DNA of 9,416 nt from Deltaproteobacteria bacterium (GTDB lineage Bacteria > Desulfobacterota > Binatia > Binatales > Binataceae), in contig JAJXYM010000328.1 in NCBI GenBank assembly GCA_021780585.1, forward strand, positions 1-9,416, given 5' to 3'. This document shows positions 1 to 6,810 of the stretch, piece after piece. The notes under the pieces were generated by a model. It was given only the letters and a program-made list of their open reading frames with translations, was not told the origin of the DNA and did not search any database. Position 1 is the first letter of the stretch, and the number at the start of each line of letters is the position of its first letter. Position numbers and translations under genes: made by a program.

Positions 1-418
1 CCTGCTGATCGGCGAGCGCACCGCCGAACTGATCAAGATTACGATTGGCTCGGCCTATCCGGGCAGCGAAATCCAGACCATGGAAATCAAGGGGCGCGAC
101 CTGGTGGCCGGCGTCCCCAAGATTATCGAAATCACCGACGAGGAAATTCGCGAGGCGCTGATGGAGCCGGTCCATCAGGTGGTCGAATCGGTGCGGATCG
201 CGCTCGAACGCACGCCGCCCGAACTCGCCGCCGATATCGTCGAAAAGGGTATCGTGCTGGCGGGCGGCGGCGCGTTGCTGCGCAATCTCGACGTTCTGCT
301 GCGCGAAGAGACCGGACTGCCGGTGACGGTCGCCGACGATCCCCTGACCGCGGTGGTGATGGGAGCCGGCAAGGTGCTCGACGAACTGTCGCTGCTGCGC
401 GACGTGACCGTCGATTAG
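1..418 (+). CDS. mreB: Rod-shape-determining protein MreB, C-terminal part (5' end outside window)
   Basis: This is the last 138 residues of the bacterial actin homologue MreB, read in frame from base 2 to a TAG stop at 416-418. MreB polymerises on the inner face of the cytoplasmic membrane and positions the elongation machinery. Visible family blocks are IGERTAELIKITIGSAYP at the window start, MEIKGRDLVAGVPK from base 80, TPPELAADI, the nucleotide-binding GIVLAGGGALL (bases 248-280), and ETGLPVTVADDPLTAVVMGAGK near the end. These match the C-terminal third of MreB; the E. coli protein is about 347 residues. The ATG at 80 is an internal methionine, because the reading frame and the homology continue upstream to the window edge. 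It is followed at 46 bp by mreC on the same strand, the standard operon order. The identification is secure; only the missing N-terminus limits it. Confidence 0.96.
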   Translation, partial: LLIGERTAELIKITIGSAYPGSEIQTMEIKGRDLVAGVPKIIEITDEEIREALMEPVHQVVESVRIALERTPPELAADIVEKGIVLAGGGALLRNLDVLLREETGLPVTVADDPLTAVVMGAGKVLDELSLLRDVTVD

Positions 419-464
419 GCGGAGGCTGACGCCGGCCCGTAGCGGCCAATCCCGCTCTACCGCG

Positions 465-1319
465 ATGGCGCGCACGCTTAGAGATTCGTTCCTGTGGCGT
501 AACCGCGTGTTGCTCACCAGCGGCGCCCTGTTGCTGCTCGCGATCAATATCTTCTTCACCGGCAATCGGCCCGGCGCCCGCGCCGAAAAACCAAGCCTCG
601 CGCTGCTCTGGGCGCTGCGTCCGTTCCAGAATACCGCCGCCGACCTGGCCGACGACTCCAAAGGCTTCTTCCGCGACTATCTGGACCTGGTCAACGTGCG
701 CCAGGAAAACGCCCAGCTCAAACAGCAGGTCGCCGAATTGCAGGCCGAGCATACCCGGTTCATCGAACTGCAGGTCGAAAACCATCATTTGGCGAACCTG
801 CTGGAACTGCGCGAAGCGCTCGGGATGTCGGCGATCGCGGCGCGCGTGATCGGCGTGGACCCCAGCGAAACCTCCCATACCGTCATCCTCTCGCAGGGGC
901 GCAACGACGGCCTCAAACGCGACCAGGCGGTGATTTCGACCGACGGTGTGGTCGGCAAGCTGATCGCGGTGGGGCCCGATTCCTCGCGCGTGCTGTTGAT
1001 CGACGATCATAATTCCGGCCTCGACGCTTTCGATCAGCGCAGCCGCGCCCGCGGCATCGTGGCCGGCGAACTCGACGCCGGAATGAGCATGAAGTACGTC
1101 GATCGCACCGAGGACGTGCGTCCCGGCGACGCAATCGTCACCTCCGGGATGGACGGTAATTTCCCCGGCGGATTGCTGATCGGCACGATCGCGCAGGTGT
1201 CGCAGGAAGGGCCCGGATTGTTTCTCAACGTTACGGTCAAACCGGCGGTCGATTTCCGCGAACTCGAGCAGGTCCTGATCCTGACCCAGCGGCCGGCCCC
1301 GGCGGCCGGCCAGGACTGA
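465..1319 (+). CDS. mreC: Rod-shape-determining protein MreC
   Basis: MreC is the bitopic periplasmic scaffold that links MreB and MreD to PBP2 and switches the elongasome on. The 284-residue protein has a short basic cytoplasmic N-terminus, one membrane segment (about residues 14-32) and a coiled coil (about 77-118, rich in Gln, Glu and Leu). The beta-rich MreC domain runs from about 120 to 276 and includes ARVIGVDPS, the segment GVVGKLIAVGPDSSRVLLI, and TSGMDGNFPGGLLIGTI. The last residues (about 277-284) are Pro/Ala-rich. Length and layout are normal for the family. The ATG at 465 is the first start in this frame after mreB. No Shine-Dalgarno sequence lies at the usual distance; the only GGAGG (421-425) is 39 bp upstream, so translation may depend on coupling or on an SD-independent mechanism. 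The gene ends 6 bp before mreD. The identification is very likely. Confidence 0.95.
   Translation: MARTLRDSFLWRNRVLLTSGALLLLAINIFFTGNRPGARAEKPSLALLWALRPFQNTAADLADDSKGFFRDYLDLVNVRQENAQLKQQVAELQAEHTRFIELQVENHHLANLLELREALGMSAIAARVIGVDPSETSHTVILSQGRNDGLKRDQAVISTDGVVGKLIAVGPDSSRVLLIDDHNSGLDAFDQRSRARGIVAGELDAGMSMKYVDRTEDVRPGDAIVTSGMDGNFPGGLLIGTIAQVSQEGPGLFLNVTVKPAVDFRELEQVLILTQRPAPAAGQD
1291..1311 (+). repeat. Perfect 8-bp GC-only inverted repeat at the end of mreC
   Basis: GGCCGGCC occurs at 1291-1298 and again at 1304-1311, separated by CCGGC. Each arm is itself a palindrome, so the pair can form an 8-bp all-GC stem with a 5-nt loop. It lies inside the last codons of mreC (Arg-Pro-Ala-Pro-Ala-Ala-Gly) and ends 14 bp before the mreD start. 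No T tract follows, so it is not a classical intrinsic terminator. It may be only a by-product of GC-rich Pro/Ala codons, or an RNA structure that affects mreD expression; the sequence alone does not decide. Confidence 0.5.
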
Positions 1320-1325
1320 GGGCAT

Positions 1326-1832
1326 GTGCGCCTGATCGCGCTGTTCTCGATCGCCACGATCATCGCGCTCGCGCTCGAGACGACGATTCCCCGCTGGCTG
1401 CCGCTCGGTCCCCTGATGCCCGATCTCGTGTTGGTGTTGGCGGTCGACCTCGGCCTGAGGCATCAGCAGGCGACCTCGGCCCTGCTCGCGTTCGGGATGG
1501 GCTACGCGGCCGATTCCTTCAGCGGCGCCCATCTCGGCCTCGACGCCTTCGTGCTGACGCTGGCGTTCCTGATCGCTTACGGATTGTCGCGTTACCTGAT
1601 CTCCGCCAGCGCCGCGATCGGCGTGCTGGTGGTGCTGATCGGCGAATTGCTGACCGGGTTGGCGCAGTACGCGGCGAGCGCGGGATGGGATTCCGCCGGC
1701 GGGTTCGGCGCGATGGCGCCGGCTATCGCCTGGCGCGCACTCACCAGCGCCGCGATCGCGCCGTGGATTTTCGCGTTGATGACGTCGGCGGCGCGGATGA
1801 GCGGATTGCGCCTGCACGGCATGCGCGAGTAG
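1326..1832 (+). CDS. mreD: Rod-shape-determining protein MreD
   Basis: MreD is the small polytopic membrane partner of MreC in the elongasome. The 168-residue product is almost wholly hydrophobic, with about five or six membrane segments (near residues 3-18, 32-44, 49-64, 72-88, 94-116 and 140-156). It has the family pattern PDLVLVLAVDLGL (32-44) followed by the Asp/Gly-rich GMGYAADSFSGAHLGLDAF (57-75). The start is GTG at 1326: the overlapping ATG at 1324 hits a stop after three codons, and GAGGG at 1318-1322 is a close ribosome site spanning the mreC stop. Translation is therefore probably coupled to mreC, 6 bp upstream. Length is normal. MreD is poorly conserved, so position between mreC and mrdA carries much of the weight, but topology and motifs agree. 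Confidence 0.92.
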   Translation: MRLIALFSIATIIALALETTIPRWLPLGPLMPDLVLVLAVDLGLRHQQATSALLAFGMGYAADSFSGAHLGLDAFVLTLAFLIAYGLSRYLISASAAIGVLVVLIGELLTGLAQYAASAGWDSAGGFGAMAPAIAWRALTSAAIAPWIFALMTSAARMSGLRLHGMRE

Positions 1833-1863
1833 ATTTTATTTCCGGGCGGAGCTCCGAATCGCC

Positions 1864-3759
1864 ATGGCAAGATTCGCGTTTCGGGAAAGAAGTCGAAAGG
1901 TTCCGCGGCTTGGACCGCGGATCGCCGCGCTGGCGAGCGTGATTTTCGCGGTGCTCGCAATCGCCGCCGGTCGCCTCTACTATCTGCAAATCATCCGCCA
2001 TCACGCGCTGGCCGAGATGGCCGACCGCAATCGCATCAGGATTCTGCGGCTGCCGGCCCTGCGCGGTCTCGTCTTCGATCGGCGCCATCGCCCGCTGGTC
2101 GACACCAAACCGTCGTTCCAGGCGGTGATCGTGCCGGAGGATTCGCCCGATCTGACCGTCACGATCGCGCGGCTGCAAAAATTGCTCGGAGTCGAAAATC
2201 TCGAAAAAAAGATCGACGACGCCGACGACCAGGGCCGTCCGGATTTCGAACCGGTGATCGTCGCCGAGCATCTCGAATGGCCGCAGGTGGTCGCGCTCGA
2301 ATCGCATCAGCTCGAATTGCCCGGCGTCAGCCTGCAGGTCAGTCCGCAGCGCCATTACCTCTACGATTCGCTGGCGGCCCATCTGCTCGGCTATGTCGGC
2401 GAAGTGACGCTCAAGGACCTCGACCGGCTGCCTGACTACCGGATGGGCGACGAAATCGGGAAATTCGGCCTCGAACGCAGCCTCGAGGCGACGTTGCGCG
2501 GCGACGCCGGCGGCCAGGAGATCGAGGTTGACGCGATCGGCCGGCGGCTCCGCATGTTGCGCGAAATTCCCGAGCGCCCCGGCGACAGTATCGTGATGAC
2601 CATCGATCTCGACCTGCAGCGCACGGCCGAAGCCGCGATCGGCGATCGCGCCGGCGCGCTGGTCGCGGTCGATCCCAACACCGGCTATATCCTCGCGATG
2701 GCGAGCCGGCCGGCCTTCGATCCCAACATCTTCGCCGAAGGAATCTCGCCGTCAGCATGGAAGGAGCTGACCACCGACCCCAGCCATCCGCTGCAAAACC
2801 GCGCCATCCAGGGCACCTATCCACCCGGCTCGACCTTCAAGATCGTCGATTCGATCGCCGCCCTGATGGACCATTCGGTCACGCTCTCGACCAGTTACTA
2901 CTGCCCCGGCGGCATCTGGTTCGGTAATCGCGAATATCGCTGCTGGCGCAAGCAAGGCCACGGCAATATCCAGTTGCATCGCGCGATCGTCGAATCCTGC
3001 GACGTTTTTTTCTACGAGGTCGGCCAGCGCCTCGGCGTCGATCGCATCGCCGCGTGGGCTCACGCGCTGGGACTGGGGCGCAAGTCCGGAATCGCGCTCG
3101 ACAATGAAAAAGGCGGAGTGATCCCGTCGACTGATTGGAAGGAGCGGCGCTTCCATGAGCGCTGGTATCCCGCGGAGACGCTGTCGGTCGCGATCGGCCA
3201 GGGCTACGTCTCCGTGACCCCGCTGCAACTGGCGATGATGGCGGCGACGGTCGCCAATGGCGGCACGCTCTATCAGCCCCAGTTCGTGCGCGAAGTCGAT
3301 GCGCTCGATGGCACGGCGGTCAAACAGTATCCGCCGATCGTGCGCGGCGAATTGCATATCGACCCGCAGACTCTCGACAGCGTGCGCGCCGCGATGGTCG
3401 ACGTGGTCAGCGCCCCCGACGGCACCGGCCACGCCGCCAAGATCGACGGAATCGCCGTCGCCGCGAAAACCGGAACCGCGCAGGTGGTCAAGGAGGCGCA
3501 GGGCGCGCGCACCAAGGAAACCGCCCTGCCGATGAAATATCGCGACCACGGCTGGTTCATCGCCTTCGCTCCCGCCGACCATCCGAAGATCGCCATCGCC
3601 TGCATTATCGAGCATTCGGGCCACGGCGGCTCGTCGGCCGGGCCGGTGGTGAAGCAGGTGATGGAAAAATATTTCGAGCTCTATCCGCCACAAGGCTCCA
3701 ATCCGCCCGCGCCGGCTCCGGCCAACCAATCCGCGCCGGCCACTCCGCTCGACGAGTGA
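1864..3759 (+). CDS. mrdA: Peptidoglycan D,D-transpeptidase PBP2 (MrdA)
   Basis: PBP2 is the monofunctional class B penicillin-binding protein that cross-links new peptidoglycan during elongation, working with RodA. The 631-residue length is close to E. coli PBP2 (633). One N-terminal membrane anchor (about 19-41) is followed by the pedestal domain with the conserved RGLVFDRR (67-74). The transpeptidase domain has the acyl-serine motif STFK (Ser323, Lys326), the second motif SCD (378-380) and the third motif KTGT (535-538). Four possible zinc ligands, Cys347, Cys360, His366 and Cys379, sit at the places of Asp350, Asp365, His371 and Cys384 in E. coli PBP2. The C-terminal tail (about 608-631) is Pro/Ala-rich and probably disordered. 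GGAG at 1848-1851 is 12 bp before the ATG. The gene lies between mreD and rodA, as expected. Confidence 0.96.
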   Translation: MARFAFRERSRKVPRLGPRIAALASVIFAVLAIAAGRLYYLQIIRHHALAEMADRNRIRILRLPALRGLVFDRRHRPLVDTKPSFQAVIVPEDSPDLTVTIARLQKLLGVENLEKKIDDADDQGRPDFEPVIVAEHLEWPQVVALESHQLELPGVSLQVSPQRHYLYDSLAAHLLGYVGEVTLKDLDRLPDYRMGDEIGKFGLERSLEATLRGDAGGQEIEVDAIGRRLRMLREIPERPGDSIVMTIDLDLQRTAEAAIGDRAGALVAVDPNTGYILAMASRPAFDPNIFAEGISPSAWKELTTDPSHPLQNRAIQGTYPPGSTFKIVDSIAALMDHSVTLSTSYYCPGGIWFGNREYRCWRKQGHGNIQLHRAIVESCDVFFYEVGQRLGVDRIAAWAHALGLGRKSGIALDNEKGGVIPSTDWKERRFHERWYPAETLSVAIGQGYVSVTPLQLAMMAATVANGGTLYQPQFVREVDALDGTAVKQYPPIVRGELHIDPQTLDSVRAAMVDVVSAPDGTGHAAKIDGIAVAAKTGTAQVVKEAQGARTKETALPMKYRDHGWFIAFAPADHPKIAIACIIEHSGHGGSSAGPVVKQVMEKYFELYPPQGSNPPAPAPANQSAPATPLDE

Positions 3760-3780
3760 AGGCGGCGCGCGCGTAATCCG

Positions 3781-4887
3781 ATGCCAACGATCGACCGGCG
3801 CCTGCTCTATCATTTCGACTGGACCGTGTTGTCGCTCGCGCTCGCGCTCTGCGGCGTCGGCGTGCTGAGCGTGGTCAGCGCGACCTGGGGCGGACGCCAT
3901 CACGGACTCGATCCGCTGGTGATGCGCCAGCTCGTCTGGGTCGGCGCCGGCAGCGCCCTGATGATCGCGGCGGCGCTGCTCGATTATCGCGCGCTCGCCG
4001 CCTACGCCTATCCGTTTTACGTCGTCGCCGTCGGCCTGCTGATCGTCGTCGCCGTCGCCGGCCACAGCACCGGCGGCTCGCGCCGCTGGATCAATCTCGG
4101 CGTGCTCAATCTCGAACCTTCCGAAATCGCCAAGCTCGCCGTCGTGCTGGTGATGGTGCGTTATTTGCGCGAGGAGCCGCCCAAGGGCGGATGGGGCCTG
4201 ACGCATCTGCTGATTCCCGCCGCGATGCTGGCCGTGCCGGTGGCCCTGGTCCTGAAACAGCCCGATCTCGGCACCGGTCTGATCCTGATTCTGATCACGG
4301 CGACGTTGATCTTCGTCAGCGGACTCAACTGGCGGGTGATGGCGGCGTTGGGACTGGCGGCGATGCTCGCGGCGCCGGCGGCGTGGCATTACCTCAAACC
4401 CTATCAGCGCGAACGGCTCGTCAGCTTCATCAATCCGCAATCCGATCCGCTCGGTTCCGGCTATCACATCATCCAGTCGGAAATCGCGATCGGCTCGGGC
4501 GGCAAATGGGGCAAAGGATTCCTCAAGGGCACGCAGGCGCGGCTCAACTTTTTGCCCGAACAGACGACCGATTTCATCTTCGCCGCCTATGCCGAGGAAT
4601 TTGGCTATTTCGGCTCGATGGCGCTGCTGGCGCTGTACGCGGCGCTGATCGCGCGCGGCATCTGGATCGCCCGCCACGCGCGCGATCGCTTCGGCGCCCT
4701 GCTCGCGATCGGCTTTACCGGCGTAATTTTCTGGCAGGTCGCGATCAATATCGGGATGGCCACGGGGATGCTGCCGGTGGTCGGAATCACGCTGCCGTTG
4801 GTGAGTTACGGCGGCTCGTCGCTGATCGCGATGATGATTGCGATGGGCATGATGATCAGCGTCAATATGCGCCGCTATCTGTTTTGA
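3781..4887 (+). CDS. rodA: Peptidoglycan glycosyltransferase RodA (MrdB), SEDS family
   Basis: RodA polymerises lipid II into glycan strands in the cytoplasmic membrane and forms a complex with PBP2. The 368-residue protein has about ten membrane segments and the SEDS landmarks in order. These are RRWINLGVLNLEPSEIAKLA (101-120), KQPDLGTG (159-166), the segment NFLPEQTTDFIFA (256-268) containing Asp264, and the C-terminal signature NIGMATGMLPVVGITLPL followed by SYGGS (323-346). Asp264 lines up with the essential Asp of RodA (Asp262 in E. coli). The length matches the family (about 370). The gene starts 21 bp after mrdA. A purine stretch just after the mrdA stop (AAGG, about 3759-3763) is rather far from the ATG, so the ribosome site is weak. 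No other in-frame start explains the N-terminus better. Confidence 0.96.
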   Translation: MPTIDRRLLYHFDWTVLSLALALCGVGVLSVVSATWGGRHHGLDPLVMRQLVWVGAGSALMIAAALLDYRALAAYAYPFYVVAVGLLIVVAVAGHSTGGSRRWINLGVLNLEPSEIAKLAVVLVMVRYLREEPPKGGWGLTHLLIPAAMLAVPVALVLKQPDLGTGLILILITATLIFVSGLNWRVMAALGLAAMLAAPAAWHYLKPYQRERLVSFINPQSDPLGSGYHIIQSEIAIGSGGKWGKGFLKGTQARLNFLPEQTTDFIFAAYAEEFGYFGSMALLALYAALIARGIWIARHARDRFGALLAIGFTGVIFWQVAINIGMATGMLPVVGITLPLVSYGGSSLIAMMIAMGMMISVNMRRYLF

Positions 4888-4898
4888 AGCGGCGCGCG

Positions 4899-4927
4899 TT
4901 GGAAGCCGCCCACGCGCGGCATAGACT
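4899..4927 (+). promoter_or_regulatory. Possible sigma70-type promoter between rodA and the small gene
   Basis: TTGGAA (4899-4904) and TAGACT (4922-4927) are exactly 17 bp apart and each matches the -35 or -10 consensus at four of six positions. This is the only such pair I noticed in the 103-bp gap between rodA and the 81-codon gene. It would give that gene its own transcript besides read-through from the elongasome operon. A match of this quality can arise by chance, so it is a weak candidate. Confidence 0.25.
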
Positions 4928-4990
4928 CGTCGCTATCAAGCCAAGGGAGGCGGAAGCGGCGCCCGGCGCCTCGCTTCCGATGATTCGATC

Positions 4991-5236
4991 ATGGCGCGCA
5001 CGGCCAAGCCTTCGGACCCGACCGACCGCGAAATTTACGATACCCATCGCCGCTATATCGCCGTGATGGAGGGTGCGCGGCTCGCCGAGATCAGCGCCGA
5101 AACCAAGGCGCATTATCTGCGCATCCTGCAATCACTGACCGAAAAGCTCGCGATGCCCGGCAAGCCGCTCTCCGAAGTGGTCGGCGAGATGATGGCCGAG
5201 GCGGCGCCGCTGTTGTTCCAGGCGATGCAGCGCTGA
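4991..5236 (+). CDS. Small protein of unknown function downstream of rodA (81 aa)
   Basis: I do not recognise this family. The 81-residue product appears soluble and mostly helical. It has a charged N-terminus (MARTAKPSDPTDREIYDTHRR), a central heptad-like stretch with several Leu and Ile residues (about 31-53), and a second helical part with MMAEAAPLLFQAMQ at the end. There is no membrane segment, signal peptide or Cys cluster. The codon style matches its neighbours, with G/C at most third positions, which favours a real gene. The ATG at 4991 is the only start codon in frame after an upstream stop at 4922. No good Shine-Dalgarno is next to it; GGGAGG (4945-4950) is 40 bp away. It lies 103 bp after rodA on the same strand, and a hairpin terminator follows its stop. 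An accessory role near the elongasome is guesswork based on position. Confidence 0.7.
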   Translation: MARTAKPSDPTDREIYDTHRRYIAVMEGARLAEISAETKAHYLRILQSLTEKLAMPGKPLSEVVGEMMAEAAPLLFQAMQR

Positions 5237-5261
5237 GCCGCGGCCATCGTTCCACGCCGCG

Positions 5262-5290
5262 CGCCTACGCCTCGAGCGCGTAGGCGTTTT
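5262..5290 (+). terminator. Intrinsic terminator for the rightward block, inside the 3' end of amt
   Basis: CGCCTACGC (5262-5270) and GCGTAGGCG (5278-5286) form a perfect 9-bp GC-rich stem with a 7-nt loop, followed directly by TTTT (5287-5290) on the + strand. This is the layout of a Rho-independent terminator for transcripts coming from the elongasome side; its stem begins 25 bp after the stop of the 81-codon gene. Read on the minus strand the stem is not followed by a T tract, so it should not terminate amt. The hairpin overlaps the last eight codons and stop of amt (Asn-Ala-Tyr-Ala-Leu-Glu-Ala). The T tract is short, so efficiency is uncertain. Confidence 0.75.
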
Positions 5291-6596
5291 CGTCATGCTC
5301 GGTGATATCGAGGCCCATCACCTCCGATTCCTCGTCAACGCGCAGGCCAACGATCGCGTCGGTCAGCTTGAGCAGGATAAGACTGCCGACAAAAGCGAAC
5401 GTGAGACTCGCGGCGACCGCGACGGCCTGAATTACCAGTTGATGCGGATTGCCAAAGAATAGTCCGTTGGCGCCCGCCGAATTGACCGCGACATCGGCGA
5501 ACAACCCCGTCGCGAGCGCGCCCCATACGCCTCCAACGCCGTGCACGCCCACCACGTCGAGCGCGTCGTCGTAGCCCAGCCGATGCTTCATCCGCACCGC
5601 GAAAAAGCACAGCGCGCCCGCGACCGCGCCGATCGCGATCGCCGACAGCGGGCCGACATAGCCCGACGCGGGCGTGATCGCGACCAGTCCCGCGACCGCG
5701 CCGCTGGCCACGCCGAGCACGGTCGGCTTGCCGACCTTCCACCATTCCGTGGCCATCCATGCGACCGCGGCGGCCGACGCGCCCAGATGCGTCGCGACGA
5801 AGGCCGACACCGCCAGTCCGTTGGCCGCCAGCGCGCTGCCGGCGTTGAAGCCGAACCATCCGAACCACAGCAGGCCCGCGCCGGTGACCGTCAGGGTCAG
5901 GTTGTGCGGGATCATCGGCTCGCGCGGATAGCCGCGCCGCCGCCCGATAATCATCACGGCCGCCAGCGCCGAAATTCCCGACGAGATATGCACCACCGTG
6001 CCGCCGGCGAAATCGAGCGCGCCCATCTGATGAATCCAGCCGTCCACGCCCCATACCCAATGCGCCAGCGGGTCATAGATAAGCGTCGTCCAGAGCACGC
6101 TGAAGAGCAGAAAGCCGCGAAATGAAATCCGTTCGGCGAACGCGCCGGTAATCAGCGCCGGCGTGATCACCGCGAACATGCACTGAAAAACCATGTAGGC
6201 CTGATGCGGAATCGTCGCGGCATAGGCGGGATAGGCTTGGGATGCGCTAACGCCGCATAGCCCTAACCAGCTCAGGCCGCCGATCAGCGCATTATGGGGC
6301 GAAAACGCCAGACTGTATCCGAATAGCGTCCATTGCACGGAGACGATCGCCGCCAGAATCAAGCTTTGCATCAACGTGGCGAGGACGTTCTTGCGCCGCA
6401 CCATCCCGGCGTAGAACAGCGCCAGTCCCGGCGCGGTCATCAGGAGCACCAGCGCCGCCGAAGTAAGCACCCAGGCGGTATCGCCCGCGCTGATTGGCGG
6501 ATTTTCGCCGGCGACAGCCGGCGTCGCGACCAGCAACGTCGCGCAAACTAACAATGGGATCGAACGGGCCATCGACCCGCGTCCTGTCGAACGCAT
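5265..6596 (-). CDS. amt: Ammonium transporter, Amt/MEP/Rh family
   Basis: This is a trimeric inner-membrane channel for ammonium uptake. From the ATG chosen here it is 443 residues, with a signal peptide (basic stretch, IPLLVCATLLVATPAVA, likely cut before GENPP) and then about 11 membrane helices. The family start block GDTAWVLTSAALVLLMTAPG is present. Pore residues matching E. coli AmtB are visible: Phe107 in FQCMF, Asp160 and His168 in ALDFAGGTVVHI (Asp195, His203 here), Phe215 and Ser219 in GWFGFNAGS (Phe249, Ser254), and His318 in GVHGVGG (His352). The cytoplasmic tail GLRVDEESEVMGLDITEHDENAY is the conserved type that responds to PII proteins. No glnK lies next to it in this window. 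A TTG 15 bp further upstream (6611) is in frame, but GGAGG at 6605-6609 sits 8 bp before the ATG at 6596, so the ATG is preferred. The 3' end overlaps the opposing terminator. Confidence 0.95.
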   Translation of the reverse strand: MRSTGRGSMARSIPLLVCATLLVATPAVAGENPPISAGDTAWVLTSAALVLLMTAPGLALFYAGMVRRKNVLATLMQSLILAAIVSVQWTLFGYSLAFSPHNALIGGLSWLGLCGVSASQAYPAYAATIPHQAYMVFQCMFAVITPALITGAFAERISFRGFLLFSVLWTTLIYDPLAHWVWGVDGWIHQMGALDFAGGTVVHISSGISALAAVMIIGRRRGYPREPMIPHNLTLTVTGAGLLWFGWFGFNAGSALAANGLAVSAFVATHLGASAAAVAWMATEWWKVGKPTVLGVASGAVAGLVAITPASGYVGPLSAIAIGAVAGALCFFAVRMKHRLGYDDALDVVGVHGVGGVWGALATGLFADVAVNSAGANGLFFGNPHQLVIQAVAVAASLTFAFVGSLILLKLTDAIVGLRVDEESEVMGLDITEHDENAYALEA

Positions 6597-6604
6597 CAAG
6601 CAAG

Positions 6605-6609
6605 CCTCC
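6605..6609 (-). promoter_or_regulatory. Ribosome binding site that fixes the amt start
   Basis: On the minus strand GGAGG at 6609-6605 is followed by 8 nt and then the ATG at 6596. This is an ideal Shine-Dalgarno, and it overlaps the in-frame TTG at 6611. The TTG is therefore unlikely to be the start, and five residues should be removed from the longest reading frame. Confidence 0.75.
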
Positions 6610-6611
6610 AA

Positions 6612-6810
6612 TGTAACGCTGAAAGATTATCGAGGGCACAGGCGCATCAAATTGCCGCCCGTTTGTTAGGCAATGCCTGTTTTTTATGCATTTCCATAAA
6701 ACCAAGACGACGGATTTGCGCAGGAAATCACCGCCTGCTCGCAGATCGCGCACAAGCAAGCAAAATATATGCCTAATTTACGTGCAATAGTGGCGGAATT
6801 GCCTATTCGC
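6612..6810 (-). promoter_or_regulatory. Non-coding gap upstream of amt, probable amt control region
   Basis: This gap lies between amt and the acyl-CoA dehydrogenase gene, both leftward, and is visibly richer in A/T than the flanking genes, as expected of a promoter region. On the minus strand GATAAT (6631-6626) matches the -10 consensus at five of six positions and lies 30 bp before the amt ATG, but I see no good -35 at 16-18 bp. The word AGGCA recurs on the minus strand at about 6802, 6774 and 6679; the last lies in the short palindrome AGGCAATGCCT (6668-6678 on the + strand). I found no sigma54 pair of GG and GC with correct spacing. No convincing open reading frame lies here. Confidence 0.45.

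Noticed and set aside
132..1817. Long open frame of 561 codons on the minus strand opposite mreB-mreC-mreD
   Set aside because: The translation is low-complexity Arg/Gln/His/Ala-rich, has no recognisable domain, and lies antisense to three clear mre genes. It is a GC-rich shadow frame.
2752..4677. Open frame of 641 codons on the minus strand opposite mrdA and rodA
   Set aside because: Same low-complexity Arg/Asp/His/Gln composition, antisense to well-supported PBP2 and RodA motifs. It is a shadow of their codon use.
4893..4918. Inverted repeat CGCGCGT/ACGCGCG after rodA
   Set aside because: A 7-bp stem of simple CG alternation with a 12-nt loop and no T tract; common by chance in this base composition and overlaps other equally weak pairings.
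4191..5066. Open frame of 291 codons overlapping rodA in another frame
   Set aside because: Arg/Asp/Gly-rich out-of-frame translation of rodA; no conserved features.
6612..6760. Sigma54 (-24/-12) promoter for amt
   Set aside because: GG and GC pairs near amt are spaced 9 or 12 bp rather than the required 10, so no acceptable site was found.
6786..6807. Imperfect hairpin (AATAG..GGC / GCCTATT) just after the dehydrogenase stop
   Set aside because: It needs an internal bulge, has a weak stem and no T tract on the minus strand, so it does not support a terminator call.
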